From Gammaproteobacteria bacterium (GTDB taxonomy: Bacteria > Pseudomonadota > Gammaproteobacteria > Pseudomonadales > Pseudohongiellaceae), in assembly GCA_002706685.1 (NCBI GenBank), contig PALV01000011.1, positions 434,001-498,000 of the forward strand: a stretch of 64,000 bases of DNA, in the 5' to 3' direction. Positions within the stretch are counted from its first letter, which is position 1, and each line of letters starts with the position of its first letter. The notes below the pieces were generated by a model, which was given only the letters and a program-made list of their open reading frames with translations, was not told where the DNA came from and searched no databases. Position numbers and translations under genes: made by a program. Shown here in pieces: positions 16,590-25,969 of the stretch.

Positions 16590-19481
16590 ATGAACAAGAA
16601 CTACAAACTCAGCCGTGCGATCAAATTCGCGATGCTGTCGGGTGTGTATGCTGTAGGCGCTGGAGTGTTCTCCACAGCTCAGGCACAACAGGCCGAAGAG
16701 CAGATCGAAGAAATCACCGTTACCGGTAGCCGTATTGTCCGTCGTGACTTTGAAGGCACAAGCCCGGTGTTCACGCTGGATTCCAGCTCCATTCAGGATG
16801 CCGGTACTCCGCAGATCGAACAGGTACTGAACGAGCTGCCACAGCTGGTTCCAACTATTACCACAACTTCCAACAACCCCTCTAACGGTGGTCAGGCGCA
16901 GGTTGACCTGCGTGGTCTGGGTAGCAGCCGTACGCTGGTGCTGATGGATGGTATCCGTCTGCAGCCGTCCAACGTGTCTGGCATCATCGACCTGAACACA
17001 GTGCCTTCCGGTCTGATCGAAAGCGTTGAGATCGTGACTGGTGGTGGTTCTGCCGTATACGGTTCCGATGCGATCGCGGGTGTTGTAAACATCAAGCTGC
17101 GTCAGGACTTTGAAGGCGTGCAGGTTCAGTCCACTTACGCTGAAACAGGTGAAAGTGACGGCGCGACGCAAACCATCAGCCTGACCATGGGCGGCAACTT
17201 CGATGGTGGTCGCGGCAACGCGGTCATGTACATGAGCTACGACGATCGTGAAGCCGTTTTTGCGGGTGATCGTGAATTCTCAGCCGTTGCGCTCGGACCA
17301 TCCCTGAACCCACTGGGCTCTGTTGCAATCCCTGATGGCTTCTTTGTGCCAGCAGGTGCCAACGCTCCTTCACAGGCTGCGTACAACGCTGTCTTTGGAT
17401 CTGGCGTGCCGAACACTGACTACATTGGTTTTAACACCGATGGCACTGTGTTCTCGCGTACCGGTACAGTCAACTACAAGGGCGACACCAGCGACCCAGG
17501 TTTCAACCCGGCCAGCTACAGCTATAACTACTCACCAGTGAACTACCTGCAGCTGCCACTGGAGCGTCGTCAGGTTGCGGCCTTCGGCCACTATGAGCTG
17601 GCTGACAATGTCGAAGCCTATGCCAAGATGAGCTATACGACTTACAATGCGGCACAGGAGCTGGCAGCGACACCAATCACCTCTGGTGTTGGTTCTACCA
17701 TGCCGGTCACCAACCCGTTCATCCCGGCAGACCTGGCTACGATTCTGGCTTCCCGTCCGAACCCGACTGCCCCGTTCACTCTGTACAAGCGCACAACAGA
17801 AGTTGGCGGTCGTAACGGTGACAACAATTACGACGTACTGCAGATGATCTACGGTACCCGCGGTGATTTCCAGGTGGCGGATTACACCTGGAACTGGGAT
17901 ATCTGGGGCAGCTGGGGTCGTACACAGCGCACAGAGATCCAGACCGGTAACGTCTCGCGCTCTGCGCTCAACCGCGCCTACAACGCAACTGCAGCGAATC
18001 CTGATCCGCTGGGTTGTGGCGGCCTGAATCCGTTTGGTCTGGGCCAGATCTCTGACGCGTGCGCCGAAGCGATCTCTGTTCAGGCGCAGAACACAACCGT
18101 ACTGACCAACACCATGGCTGGTGCAACCATGACGGGTGGTGTGTTCGAACTGCCAGCCGGTACCTTCCAGGTGGCTCTGGGTGTTGAATATCGCGAGAAC
18201 GTAGCTGACTTCAAGCCTGACCAGTTCCTGGCCAGTGGCGATGTGGTTGGTTTCAATGCGCAGCAGCCTACTACGGGTGCAATTGACGTGAAGGAGTACT
18301 TCGTCGAGTTCGATGCTCCTCTGCTGAGCGGCTCGCCTTTCGCCAACTACCTGGGTCTGAACGGTGCGGCGCGTCACTCTGACTATAACCTGGCCGGTGG
18401 CGTAGATACTTACTCTCTGGGTCTGGATTATGAGCCGATTGATCAGTTGAAACTGCGTGGTTCCTACAACAAGGCAATTGCAGCACCTAACGTCAGCCAA
18501 TTGTTCCGTCCGCAAAACGAAGGCTTCCCGTCTTACACGGATCCTTGCTGGAACGGCAGTGCCGAGCGTACCGGTGCCAACGCTGCTCAGGTTAATGCGC
18601 TGTGTGCGGCTCAGGGCGCTCCAGCCAACTTCCCGCAGGGTAACAGCCAGGTGCGTGCTCTGACCGGTGGTAACCCCGATCTGGCGCCTGAAGAAGCGGA
18701 TACCTACACCCTGGGTTCTGTCTGGACTCCGGATATTCAGGACGTGAATCTGCGTGTGGCCGTTGACTGGTTCCGCTACGAGATCACTGAGCGTATTGGT
18801 AGTGTTGGTGCATCATCAATCGTGTCTCGCTGCTTCAACGCGCAGGACTCCAACCCAACGTTCAGCCCAAGCAACCAGTGGTGTTCGTACTTCGAGCGTA
18901 GCTCTTCAGGCGTTGCTGAAAACGTTCGAGCAACTGACCAGAACCTGGGCAAGATGAACATTGACGGTATCGACCTGCAGGTCGATGGCGCGATGCAGTT
19001 TGGTCCTGGTGAAATCACGGCCAACCTGGCCTGGACGCACCTGCTGAAGTGGCAGCAACAGGAAGATCCTTCAGCTCCGCTGACTGATCAGGAAGGAACC
19101 ATCGGTATCATCGTTGCGGAAACGCTGCCAGAGAACAAGGCCCGTCTGTCAACTGGCTACGCGCTGGGTGACTACAGTGTTCAGTGGACCATGAACTTCA
19201 TTGAAGGCATGGATGTGGTCAACTCGGACGCCCCTCGTTCGCCTGTGGCGAACGGTGTCGTCCCAACAGTTGGTTCCTATACCTACCACCGTCTGACAGG
19301 TACCTGGAACCCAAGCAACCTGGAAGGCCTGAGCCTGACAGCAGGTATCAACAACCTGTTCGACAAGGCGCCGCCGATCTATACATCTGACTCACGTGCT
19401 GGCATCCAGGCCAACACTGATCCGTCAGTGTACGACGTGCTGGGTCGCCGCTACTTTGTGACAGCCTCTTACCGCTTCTGA
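16590..19481 (+). CDS. TonB-dependent outer-membrane receptor (large, 963 residues)
   Basis: Energised outer-membrane import channel; substrate unknown. Seen: signal peptide (residues 1-32, cleaved after AQA), TonB-box region EEQIEEITVTGSR, plug domain with DLRGLGSSRTLVLMDGIRL and GGGSAVYGSDAIAGVVNI, a long barrel, and the aromatic C-terminus RYFVTASYRF needed for barrel insertion. The plug with VPSGLIESVEIVTGGGSAVY belongs to a type often abundant in marine and plant-associated proteobacteria that take up glycans or peptides. Codon use is strongly biased (CGT for Arg, GGT for Gly, CTG for Leu, AAC for Asn) compared with neighbours, suggesting very high expression. A strong terminator follows. 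Confidence 0.95.
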   Translation: MNKNYKLSRAIKFAMLSGVYAVGAGVFSTAQAQQAEEQIEEITVTGSRIVRRDFEGTSPVFTLDSSSIQDAGTPQIEQVLNELPQLVPTITTTSNNPSNGGQAQVDLRGLGSSRTLVLMDGIRLQPSNVSGIIDLNTVPSGLIESVEIVTGGGSAVYGSDAIAGVVNIKLRQDFEGVQVQSTYAETGESDGATQTISLTMGGNFDGGRGNAVMYMSYDDREAVFAGDREFSAVALGPSLNPLGSVAIPDGFFVPAGANAPSQAAYNAVFGSGVPNTDYIGFNTDGTVFSRTGTVNYKGDTSDPGFNPASYSYNYSPVNYLQLPLERRQVAAFGHYELADNVEAYAKMSYTTYNAAQELAATPITSGVGSTMPVTNPFIPADLATILASRPNPTAPFTLYKRTTEVGGRNGDNNYDVLQMIYGTRGDFQVADYTWNWDIWGSWGRTQRTEIQTGNVSRSALNRAYNATAANPDPLGCGGLNPFGLGQISDACAEAISVQAQNTTVLTNTMAGATMTGGVFELPAGTFQVALGVEYRENVADFKPDQFLASGDVVGFNAQQPTTGAIDVKEYFVEFDAPLLSGSPFANYLGLNGAARHSDYNLAGGVDTYSLGLDYEPIDQLKLRGSYNKAIAAPNVSQLFRPQNEGFPSYTDPCWNGSAERTGANAAQVNALCAAQGAPANFPQGNSQVRALTGGNPDLAPEEADTYTLGSVWTPDIQDVNLRVAVDWFRYEITERIGSVGASSIVSRCFNAQDSNPTFSPSNQWCSYFERSSSGVAENVRATDQNLGKMNIDGIDLQVDGAMQFGPGEITANLAWTHLLKWQQQEDPSAPLTDQEGTIGIIVAETLPENKARLSTGYALGDYSVQWTMNFIEGMDVVNSDAPRSPVANGVVPTVGSYTYHRLTGTWNPSNLEGLSLTAGINNLFDKAPPIYTSDSRAGIQANTDPSVYDVLGRRYFVTASYRF

Positions 19482-19520
19482 TCCGTCAGATTAAGGTAGA
19501 GCTGTTGTAAAGCAGCCAAC

Positions 19521-19559
19521 AAAAACCACCGCCCGCTCCGCGCAGGCGGTGGTTTTTTT
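19521..19559 (+). terminator. Rho-independent terminator after the TonB receptor
   Basis: AACCACCGCC pairs with GGCGGTGGTT across an 11-base loop and is followed by a run of seven T. The A-run on the 5' side makes it potentially bidirectional. It ends the receptor transcript and separates it from the 2OG oxygenase gene. Confidence 0.9.
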
Positions 19560-19642
19560 ATGTCTGATGACAGGTATCGTGCGAAGACGTTAATATCCAG
19601 CGAGCAAGTGCGCGACTGACTTATTACCCGATGGAGAGATTA

Positions 19643-20302
19643 ATGAACGCCAGCCAACTGGAAACCCGACCATTGTTTGCATCGCCCGTCGCGACGCGTA
19701 GCCTGCGAAATGCTGAGGGTCTGAACCAGGAGTTGGCACAGCTGATTCTGCAACGTGAAGCTGAACCCTACCGAAATCCGAATCCGACCCATATTCCGCA
19801 ACGGGAAGTGTTTGAGAGCAACTTCGACATGTTCCGCTGGCCGGAACCCTGTGTGCAGACCTTGCGTGGCTTCATGATGGAGTCCATTGCTCAGGTCGTG
19901 GCACAGCTCAATGGTTATTCGGCGGAGCAGATGCGACAGTTCAATATTCACAACCACACCTGGTTCCATGTCACCCGTTTTGGTGGCTCATTCGTGGCGC
20001 ACAACCATCCAATGGCATCCTGGTCTGCCGTCTATTGCGTGACGCCCGGCGAAGAAGTGGCTGATCGCAGAGATAGCGGGGTGTTACGGTTTCTGGATCA
20101 CCGGCCCGGCTCCAATATGTTTCTTGATCCGGCCAATGCCAGGCTGCAGGTTCCTTACAACTTTGGGCATTACTCCATGCGTCTGGCCGCAGGTCAGCTG
20201 GTGATATTCCCTTCCTATTTGGTGCATGAAGTGGCGCCATTCCTTGGGAAAGATGTGCGCATTACTGTTGCCAGTAACTGCTGGTTTACACAGCGCGCCT
20301 GA
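19643..20302 (+). CDS. Putative 2-oxoglutarate/Fe(II)-dependent oxygenase (PF13759-like)
   Basis: Predicted non-haem iron oxygenase; substrate unknown. The 219 residues show the family pattern: WFHVTRFGGSFVAHNHPMAS with the proximal His residues, SAVYCVTPG, GVLRFLDHRPG, then MRLAAGQLVIFPSYLVHEVA with the distal His and RITVASNCWF with the Arg expected to bind 2-oxoglutarate. The start at 19643 was chosen for the GGAGAG just upstream; an in-frame ATG lies 12 bases earlier. Proteins of this type often sit beside TonB receptors and tetratricopeptide proteins. Its 3' end overlaps the convergent methyltransferase gene by 17 bases. Confidence 0.8.
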   Translation: MNASQLETRPLFASPVATRSLRNAEGLNQELAQLILQREAEPYRNPNPTHIPQREVFESNFDMFRWPEPCVQTLRGFMMESIAQVVAQLNGYSAEQMRQFNIHNHTWFHVTRFGGSFVAHNHPMASWSAVYCVTPGEEVADRRDSGVLRFLDHRPGSNMFLDPANARLQVPYNFGHYSMRLAAGQLVIFPSYLVHEVAPFLGKDVRITVASNCWFTQRA

Positions 20303-21290
20303 AACGCAACGCCCAGCCCAGAAGTTCCCCAGAGCTTCGATGCAGGGGCGAATAAAACAAATTTTCCAGGCCTGATTGAGCGGCCATCTGAACCAGCTTT
20401 GAGATAGCCTGCTCATCGTGAGCTGCGTCAATGTTGGCCTGAATTCGTGCTGCGTGCGCAGCCATCTCCTGCTCCAGTACTTGCAGTACATGATCCGTGT
20501 TCGCTCGCCCGGCTTGAGGGATGGCGTTTAATGTAGTCGCGAACTGAGTGCCAATATCGCGGGCAAAACCACAGTGAGGGTGCGTATGGCTAAAGTCGGT
20601 GATGCTGCTCAGCTGGTGCTGAATGCGCTGCATCATCTCCTGCGCCTTTGGATCGCTGGCAATTAGCCAAGGGCTGCTGATCAGCCCTGATTTATCAAAG
20701 TGCTGAATCAGTTCTCGAGAATCGCCAAACAAATTCAATTGTTGATAAAAATAGTCGAAGAAGGCCAGTTCGTTGCGGCTGACGGTAACGATATTGGCAT
20801 CCGTGTGGTGCACAATAAATGCTGCGATGCCACCTGGCACCAGTACTCGGGCCACCTGGGCGAGTGACAGATCGACACGGGTATATTCGATGGCATACTG
20901 GCTTGTGACAAGGTTCACGCTGTCATCAGCATGATCGAGATGCTCGCTTGACTGATTGCCTCTAAGTGTCAGTTTGCACTGACCAGAGTTGATAGGCGTA
21001 TCGGCAGACTGAATGTCGGCAGCATCGATACCTTCTATCTGCCAGCTGAAGCTGCGACTTGCCGCAAAGTCGAGCGCCAGGCGGGCAATTGCGCCATTGC
21101 CCGTGCCAATGTCCAGAACCCTGCTGTGCTCCCCTAGCTCCTTGAAAGTGCTGTGCCAGAACTCCCTGATGCTATCTTCGTAGTTACCCTGAAACGCTCC
21201 CGGGCAGGAGTGCAGGTGGCCTCTGCGCCAGTAATGGCTCCAGGCGGATTGTGAAGATGTTGCGGGTCTGCCATCGCTTGTATTATTCAC
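20286..21290 (-). CDS. Class I SAM-dependent methyltransferase
   Basis: Substrate unknown; about 334 residues from the GTG at 21290. Seen: motif I VLDIGTGNGAIARLALDFA, acidic residue in IEGIDAADI, LVTSQYAIEYT (motif IV region), and VLVPGGIAAFIVHH (post-motif). The C-terminal ~130 residues are helical, without a recognised domain. Codons upstream of 21290 stay open but run into the divergent thioesterase (starts 21384), and the sequence before residue V70 of the long frame does not look like protein. The gene converges on the 2OG oxygenase with overlapping ends. Confidence 0.75.
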   Translation of the reverse strand: MNNTSDGRPATSSQSAWSHYWRRGHLHSCPGAFQGNYEDSIREFWHSTFKELGEHSRVLDIGTGNGAIARLALDFAASRSFSWQIEGIDAADIQSADTPINSGQCKLTLRGNQSSEHLDHADDSVNLVTSQYAIEYTRVDLSLAQVARVLVPGGIAAFIVHHTDANIVTVSRNELAFFDYFYQQLNLFGDSRELIQHFDKSGLISSPWLIASDPKAQEMMQRIQHQLSSITDFSHTHPHCGFARDIGTQFATTLNAIPQAGRANTDHVLQVLEQEMAAHAARIQANIDAAHDEQAISKLVQMAAQSGLENLFYSPLHRSSGELLGWALRFRRAV

Positions 21291-21383
21291 GGTCCGGTGC
21301 CAAGCTTTCTTCTGAATCAAACCGCCATCATAACAGACCTTGCTGACAGGAGATGGCCAATAGCCACACAAATGGAAGGTATC

Positions 21384-21809
21384 ATGTCCAGCTCTCCAGT
21401 TTTTGAATGTCTCATGGCAGTACGCGATTACGAATGTGATATGCAGGGAATCGTCAATAACGCCGTATACCAGCACTACCTGGAACATGCCCGGCATGAA
21501 TTCCTTAAAACCGCTGATCTAGATTTTGCGCAGCTGACAGCGGAAGGGGTCATTGTAGTTGTTGTCCGAGCAGAAATTGACTACCTGCGTCCCTTGCGCA
21601 GCGGAGACCGGTTCGTTGTGAGTGTAAGTCCCTCAATCAGTGGGCGGGTGCGTATGGTATTTGATCAGCAGATTCGCCGTTCAGACTCTCAGGAACTGAT
21701 GGTGAAAGCTCGCATCATCACTACCGCAGTAAATGCGAGAGGGCGGCCGTGGATGCCGCCACAATTACATCGATTACTCGACGCAGTCCCGGCCAGCGTC
21801 AAAGAGTAA
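21384..21809 (+). CDS. Acyl-CoA thioesterase, hotdog fold (YbgC/FadM-like)
   Basis: Predicted hydrolysis of acyl-CoA thioesters. The 141 residues start at the ATG with GGAAGG five bases before it. Seen: [20 protein letters not shown] followed by [11 protein letters not shown], the 4-hydroxybenzoyl-CoA thioesterase motif with catalytic Asp in DMQGIVNN, then [17 protein letters not shown] and the central beta strands. Stop overlaps that of the convergent sirtuin by 11 bases. Divergent from the methyltransferase gene. Confidence 0.85.
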   Translation: MSSSPVFECLMAVRDYECDMQGIVNNAVYQHYLEHARHEFLKTADLDFAQLTAEGVIVVVVRAEIDYLRPLRSGDRFVVSVSPSISGRVRMVFDQQIRRSDSQELMVKARIITTAVNARGRPWMPPQLHRLLDAVPASVKE

Positions 21810-22536
21810 GCGGGTCAAGTTGCCGGATCACGCGGTCCACAAAAGCAGGCACAATCTCGCTAGCCTGGCCGTAAATATGCTCATCAAAATGCGAGCGAGT
21901 CGGGTCAAGGTTCAATTCTACCGTGTGGGCGCCTGATGACTTGGCGGTTTCGTAGAAGCCGGCAGCCGGATATACATTGCCCGAGGTGCCAATCGACACA
22001 AACAGATCACACTCGCCAAGCGCGCGTGTAATTCGCGGCATTTCCAGAGGCATTTCACCAAACCACACGACGTGCGGCCGCAGGTTGCCGGGAACCCGGC
22101 AGCAACGGCATTCGTCACCGACCTGCAGGTTGTCGCGATGATCGAAGATCAGCCCGCTTTCGGCACACCGCGCCTTGAGGAGCTCACCATGCATGTGAAC
22201 CAGTTCCCGGCTACCGGCGCGCTCGTGCAGGTTGTCTATGTTCTGCGTGACCAGCAGGAACTTGTGGTCCGGCCGCTGGCCCATCTCGTATTCCAGTCGG
22301 GCCAGTGCGGAGTGAGCCGGGTTGGGTCTGATATGAGGCTGTTGCAGTTGATGTCGCCGACCATTGTAGAACTGGTGGACAATCACAGGGTTGCTGGCAA
22401 AGCCTTCTGGCGTCGCCACATCCTCAATGCGATGGTTTTCCCAGAGGCCATCGGAGGCGCGAAATGTCTGGATACCCGATTCTGCGGATATGCCAGCACC
22501 TGTCAGCACCACGATGGATCGGTAAGGACTTGTCAC
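21799..22536 (-). CDS. cobB: NAD-dependent protein deacylase (sirtuin, SIRT5-like)
   Basis: Removes acyl groups from protein lysines using NAD. The 245 residues comprise [29 protein letters not shown], the catalytic His in [13 protein letters not shown], zinc-site cysteines (KARCAES and ECRCCRVPG), [14 protein letters not shown] and [14 protein letters not shown]. The Tyr and Arg of [10 protein letters not shown] correspond to the YxxR pair that lets class III sirtuins accept succinyl and malonyl lysine, so desuccinylase activity is likely alongside deacetylation. Confidence 0.93.
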   Translation of the reverse strand: MTSPYRSIVVLTGAGISAESGIQTFRASDGLWENHRIEDVATPEGFASNPVIVHQFYNGRRHQLQQPHIRPNPAHSALARLEYEMGQRPDHKFLLVTQNIDNLHERAGSRELVHMHGELLKARCAESGLIFDHRDNLQVGDECRCCRVPGNLRPHVVWFGEMPLEMPRITRALGECDLFVSIGTSGNVYPAAGFYETAKSSGAHTVELNLDPTRSHFDEHIYGQASEIVPAFVDRVIRQLDPLTL

Positions 22537-22640
22537 AAATTACTCCTGCAGCTGTTGAGTCTTTATCAACAATCCGCCGCCCGCCATGACGACAGTCTAT
22601 CGTAACGCTATAATGTATTGTTTTTAAAGGGAGCATGTCC

Positions 22641-23147
22641 ATGAGTACATCTGACACCAAGACAGCAAACAGCCCTCAGTTGCCACAGACAGGCAAGCAG
22701 GCGCCAGCCTTCAAACTGCTTGATCAGCGTGGTGAACCAGTGTCACTGGCTGATTTTAAAGGCAAAAAGCATGTGGTGCTGTATTTCTACCCAAAGGCGA
22801 TGACACCGGGCTGCACGGTTCAGGCATGCGGGCTGCGTGACAGCCAGAGCGAGCTCGAAGCGCTGGACACCGTGGTGCTGGGCGTGTCGCCTGACCCGGT
22901 CGCACGCTTACAGAAATTCATCGATAAGGAAGAGCTGAACTTCACTTTATTGTCAGATGAGGATCATGCCATCGCCGAGAAATACGGTGCCTGGGGTCTT
23001 AAAAAATTCATGGGTCGCGAATATATGGGAATACTGCGGCAGACCTACATCATCGACAAGCAGGGTAAATTGCAGCACGTTATGGACAAAGTGAAAACAA
23101 AAACTCACCATGACGATGTCATCAGCTGGATTAAAGAGAATCTGTGA
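22641..23147 (+). CDS. bcp: Thioredoxin-dependent thiol peroxidase (Bcp/PrxQ)
   Basis: Reduces hydrogen and alkyl peroxides. 168 residues with PAFKLLDQRGEPVSLADFKG, YFYPKAMTPGCTVQACGLRD (peroxidatic Cys and a resolving Cys five residues later), LGVSPDPVARLQKFIDKEEL and YGAWGLKKFMGREYMGILR, a typical Bcp. The second ATG (22641) is preferred because GGGAG lies 7 bases upstream; the ATG at 22635 is too close. It is the first gene of a four-gene operon; its TGA overlaps the GTG of the next gene. Confidence 0.95.
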   Translation: MSTSDTKTANSPQLPQTGKQAPAFKLLDQRGEPVSLADFKGKKHVVLYFYPKAMTPGCTVQACGLRDSQSELEALDTVVLGVSPDPVARLQKFIDKEELNFTLLSDEDHAIAEKYGAWGLKKFMGREYMGILRQTYIIDKQGKLQHVMDKVKTKTHHDDVISWIKENL

Positions 23148-23929
23148 GCAGCGTAGCACTTAATTTCAAAAAGTATGGTTCAGGCGGCGAGCCGTTGATC
23201 ATCATTCACGGCCTGTTTGGCAGCCACAGTAACTGGGCCTGGCATTGTCGCAAGTTCGCCGAACATTACACCGTCTACGCGCTCGACATGCGTAATCACG
23301 GCGCGTCGCCTCATGTGCCTTCAATGGATTACGCGGCGATGGCGGAAGATGTCGTCCGCTTCATGTCAGAACACGAGCTGGATCATGCGCACGTGCTGGG
23401 ACACTCCATGGGCGGCAAAGTGGCCATGCAGCTGGCGCTCAGCAAACCGTCGCTGGTCGATCGACTGATCGTCGCCGATGTTGCGCCTGTTCAGTATGGC
23501 GGCGAACGTGGTGAACACGACGAAATATTTAAAGGCCTTTGTGCGCTCAAACCCGAGACGCTGGAGACCAGAAACCAGGCAGACCAGCAGCTGGCCGAGT
23601 GGGTGGAGGATGAGATAGTCAGACAGTTCCTCTTGTCCAATCTGGTACGACGTGAGGCGGGTGGCTTTGAGTGGCGCATCAACCTTCCAGTGCTTAAAGA
23701 AAGCTACCCGGCACTCAGAGATAAGCCGTCTGTAGCTGGGCCTTTTGAAGGCCCCGTGCTGTTTATCCGCGGCGATCTGTCTGACTATATCAAGCCCGAA
23801 CACAAAGACGCTATATTAACGTTGTTTCCCAAGGCAACCGTAAAAACCATCATGCAGACAGGGCACTGGCTGCATGCAGAGAAGCCGGAAACATTTCACC
23901 GATTGGCTGCGGATTTTCTGGGAGACTGA
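23144..23929 (+). CDS. Alpha/beta hydrolase (YbfF-like esterase)
   Basis: Probable acyl-CoA or short-chain ester hydrolase. 261 residues from a GTG that overlaps the bcp stop (GTGA). Seen: IIHGLFGSHSNWAWHCRKFA (oxyanion region), nucleophile Ser in LGHSMGGKVAMQLAL, acid region IRGDLSDYI and catalytic His in TGHWLHAEKPE. The order and spacing match E. coli YbfF. pdxJ follows after three bases. Confidence 0.9.
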   Translation: MSSVALNFKKYGSGGEPLIIIHGLFGSHSNWAWHCRKFAEHYTVYALDMRNHGASPHVPSMDYAAMAEDVVRFMSEHELDHAHVLGHSMGGKVAMQLALSKPSLVDRLIVADVAPVQYGGERGEHDEIFKGLCALKPETLETRNQADQQLAEWVEDEIVRQFLLSNLVRREAGGFEWRINLPVLKESYPALRDKPSVAGPFEGPVLFIRGDLSDYIKPEHKDAILTLFPKATVKTIMQTGHWLHAEKPETFHRLAADFLGD

Positions 23930-23932
23930 GTC

Positions 23933-24676
23933 ATGACTCTGTTGAGTGTCAATGTAAACAAGATTGCGCTGCTGCGAAATTCACGTGGCACCAACTACCC
24001 GGATCTGCTGGCATTTGTTGAAAAAATTCTTGATGCTGGTGTTAAGGGTATTACCGTACATCCGCGACCCGATGAGCGGCACATCACGCGGCAGGACGCC
24101 CACGATATCGCCGGATTTTTAAAGGACCACCCGGACGTGGAGTTCAACATAGAAGGCTATCCGTCCGATGGTTTCATGCGGCTGATTGAAACCATCAGAC
24201 CTGCACAATGCACACTGGTGCCCGACGAGCCGGGGCAGCTGACCTCAGACCACGGCTGGGATGTGCGAGCCAGCAAGGGGCTGTTGACTGATGTACTGCC
24301 CACACTGCGGGACTGGGGCGTGCGCAGCAGCCTGTTCCTGGATCCTGTTCCCGCGCTTGTCGAGGATGTCCGCGCTGTCGGGGCCGATCGCATCGAACTT
24401 TACACCGAACATTACGCCCGCGTTTTTGCAAAAGCTGACAGTCAGCGTCTGCAGCAGACGCTGGAAATCTATCACCAGACTGCGCGTGCCGCTGTTGAGG
24501 CTGGCATCGGTGTCAATGCCGGCCACGACTTGAACCTGCAGAATCTGGCGGCCCTGCTTGAGGGCGGTCTTATTCACGAAGTATCCATTGGTCATGCCTT
24601 GATTGTGGAATCGCTGGAGCTGGGCATGGCCGAGGTCCTGGCGCGATACCTGGCAATCACCCGCAATGCTGCCTAA
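23933..24676 (+). CDS. pdxJ: Pyridoxine 5'-phosphate synthase
   Basis: Condenses 1-deoxyxylulose-5-P with 3-amino-2-oxopropyl phosphate to make pyridoxine 5'-phosphate. 247 residues form a TIM barrel with LSVNVNKIALLRNSRGTNYP, ITVHPRPDERHI, NIEGYPSDGF, CTLVPDEPGQLTSDHGWD, RIELYTEHYA, GIGVNAGHDLNLQNL and EVSIGHALIVESL, all diagnostic. It is tightly packed between the hydrolase and the MFS gene. pdxH, the next oxidation step, lies 6 kb downstream in another unit. Confidence 0.97.
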   Translation: MTLLSVNVNKIALLRNSRGTNYPDLLAFVEKILDAGVKGITVHPRPDERHITRQDAHDIAGFLKDHPDVEFNIEGYPSDGFMRLIETIRPAQCTLVPDEPGQLTSDHGWDVRASKGLLTDVLPTLRDWGVRSSLFLDPVPALVEDVRAVGADRIELYTEHYARVFAKADSQRLQQTLEIYHQTARAAVEAGIGVNAGHDLNLQNLAALLEGGLIHEVSIGHALIVESLELGMAEVLARYLAITRNAA

Positions 24677-25958
24677 GCCGCCTGTCTACTATGGCTACTG
24701 GATAATTCTGGCGGCCTTTGTTACCCAGTTTGTTGCCATTGGCATGCAGAACTATATCATCGGCCCATTCACGGTGCCGATGATTGATGAATTTGGCTGG
24801 TCACGAGCCGAATTTACCTCTGCGCGATCGATAGGTCAGATGGTTGCTGCGTTTACTGGATTTTTTATAGGAGCCGGTGTCGACCGCTGGGGCGGCCGTC
24901 CCTTCATTCTGGCGGGTCTGGTTGTGCTGTCGGTGTCACTGTTTGCGCTGGGCGGCGTGCAGTCGCTGGGGCAGTGGATTGTCATCAATGGTGTGGCGCT
25001 GACGGTCGGCTCGGCGATGATCGGCAACCTGGTCGTCAACGTCACACTGGGCAAATGGTTTGTGACTCAGCGTGGGCGTGCGGTCGCACTGGCGGCCATG
25101 GGCATTTCACTCAGCGGCGTATTACTGCCACCCATCACGACCACCCTGGTGGATACCCTGGGCTGGCGTGAGGCCTGGCATGTGCTTGGTATAGCGGCGG
25201 CGATCCTGATATTCCCTGCGGCGCTGGTCATCAGGCGCAGTCCCGAAGACTACGGCATGAATCCCGATGGCCACACTGCCGAGCAGATGGCCACCGAACT
25301 GGGCGACAAAGCCAGACTGGATTACGCCAGCTCCATGACAAGGCGTCAGGCCATGCGCACCGGGCGCTTTTACACACTGGTGGTGGCCTTTGGCCTGTTC
25401 CAGATTTCCATCACAGTGATGCTGCTGCAGACCGTGCCCTTCATGACGGATGCCGGATATTCGCGCATCGTCGCCGCCTCAATGATTTCACTGACATCCA
25501 TACCCGCGTTTATCAGCAAACCTTTCTGGGGCATTCTGATTGATCGCTATAGCGCACGACCACTGGCGGCGATTGGTGCGGGCATTACCGGCTTCTCCTT
25601 GATCATCATTGTGCTGGCGGTGCAGGTGAAAAACGACATGCTGGTTTACGGCGCGTTTTTGCTGATGGGGGTCGGCTGGGGAGGCCTGGTGCCGCTGCAG
25701 GAGGTCATCTGGGCAACCTTTTTCGGGCGGCGGTATCTGGGTTCGGTGCGTGCCACTGCCATGCCTTTCACGTTTGCGCTGACAGCACTGGGTCCAGTGA
25801 TGGCGGCTGGCTACTACGATCGCGCGGGCAACTACGACAATGCTTTTCTGGCCATGGCGGTGTGCAATCTGATAGCCGCAGTTGTCCTGATGGTGATTTC
25901 TGACAAGCGCCCGCTGTATGTGCAGCCGCCTGTGGATGACTCAAGCAACCGGCGCTAG
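24666..25958 (+). CDS. MFS transporter (monocarboxylate/OFA-like)
   Basis: Inner-membrane secondary transporter; 430 residues, about 12 hydrophobic segments. Seen: YYGYWIILAAFVTQF at the N-terminus, FGWSRAEFTSARSIG typical of monocarboxylate-type MFS proteins, GAGVDRWGGRPFIL (the loop 2-3 motif), GRAVALAAMGISLSG, a cytoplasmic loop near residues 205-240 and a second half with KPFWGILIDRYSARPL. The substrate cannot be inferred. Its ATG lies inside the end of pdxJ (11-base overlap), so it is probably translationally coupled to it. Confidence 0.88.
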   Translation: MLPKPPVYYGYWIILAAFVTQFVAIGMQNYIIGPFTVPMIDEFGWSRAEFTSARSIGQMVAAFTGFFIGAGVDRWGGRPFILAGLVVLSVSLFALGGVQSLGQWIVINGVALTVGSAMIGNLVVNVTLGKWFVTQRGRAVALAAMGISLSGVLLPPITTTLVDTLGWREAWHVLGIAAAILIFPAALVIRRSPEDYGMNPDGHTAEQMATELGDKARLDYASSMTRRQAMRTGRFYTLVVAFGLFQISITVMLLQTVPFMTDAGYSRIVAASMISLTSIPAFISKPFWGILIDRYSARPLAAIGAGITGFSLIIIVLAVQVKNDMLVYGAFLLMGVGWGGLVPLQEVIWATFFGRRYLGSVRATAMPFTFALTALGPVMAAGYYDRAGNYDNAFLAMAVCNLIAAVVLMVISDKRPLYVQPPVDDSSNRR

Positions 25959-25969
25959 TCTCGGTCGCG

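Noticed and set aside
17532..18515. 327-codon minus-strand frame in the TonB receptor
   Set aside because: Shadow frame caused by the biased codons of the receptor; no family features.
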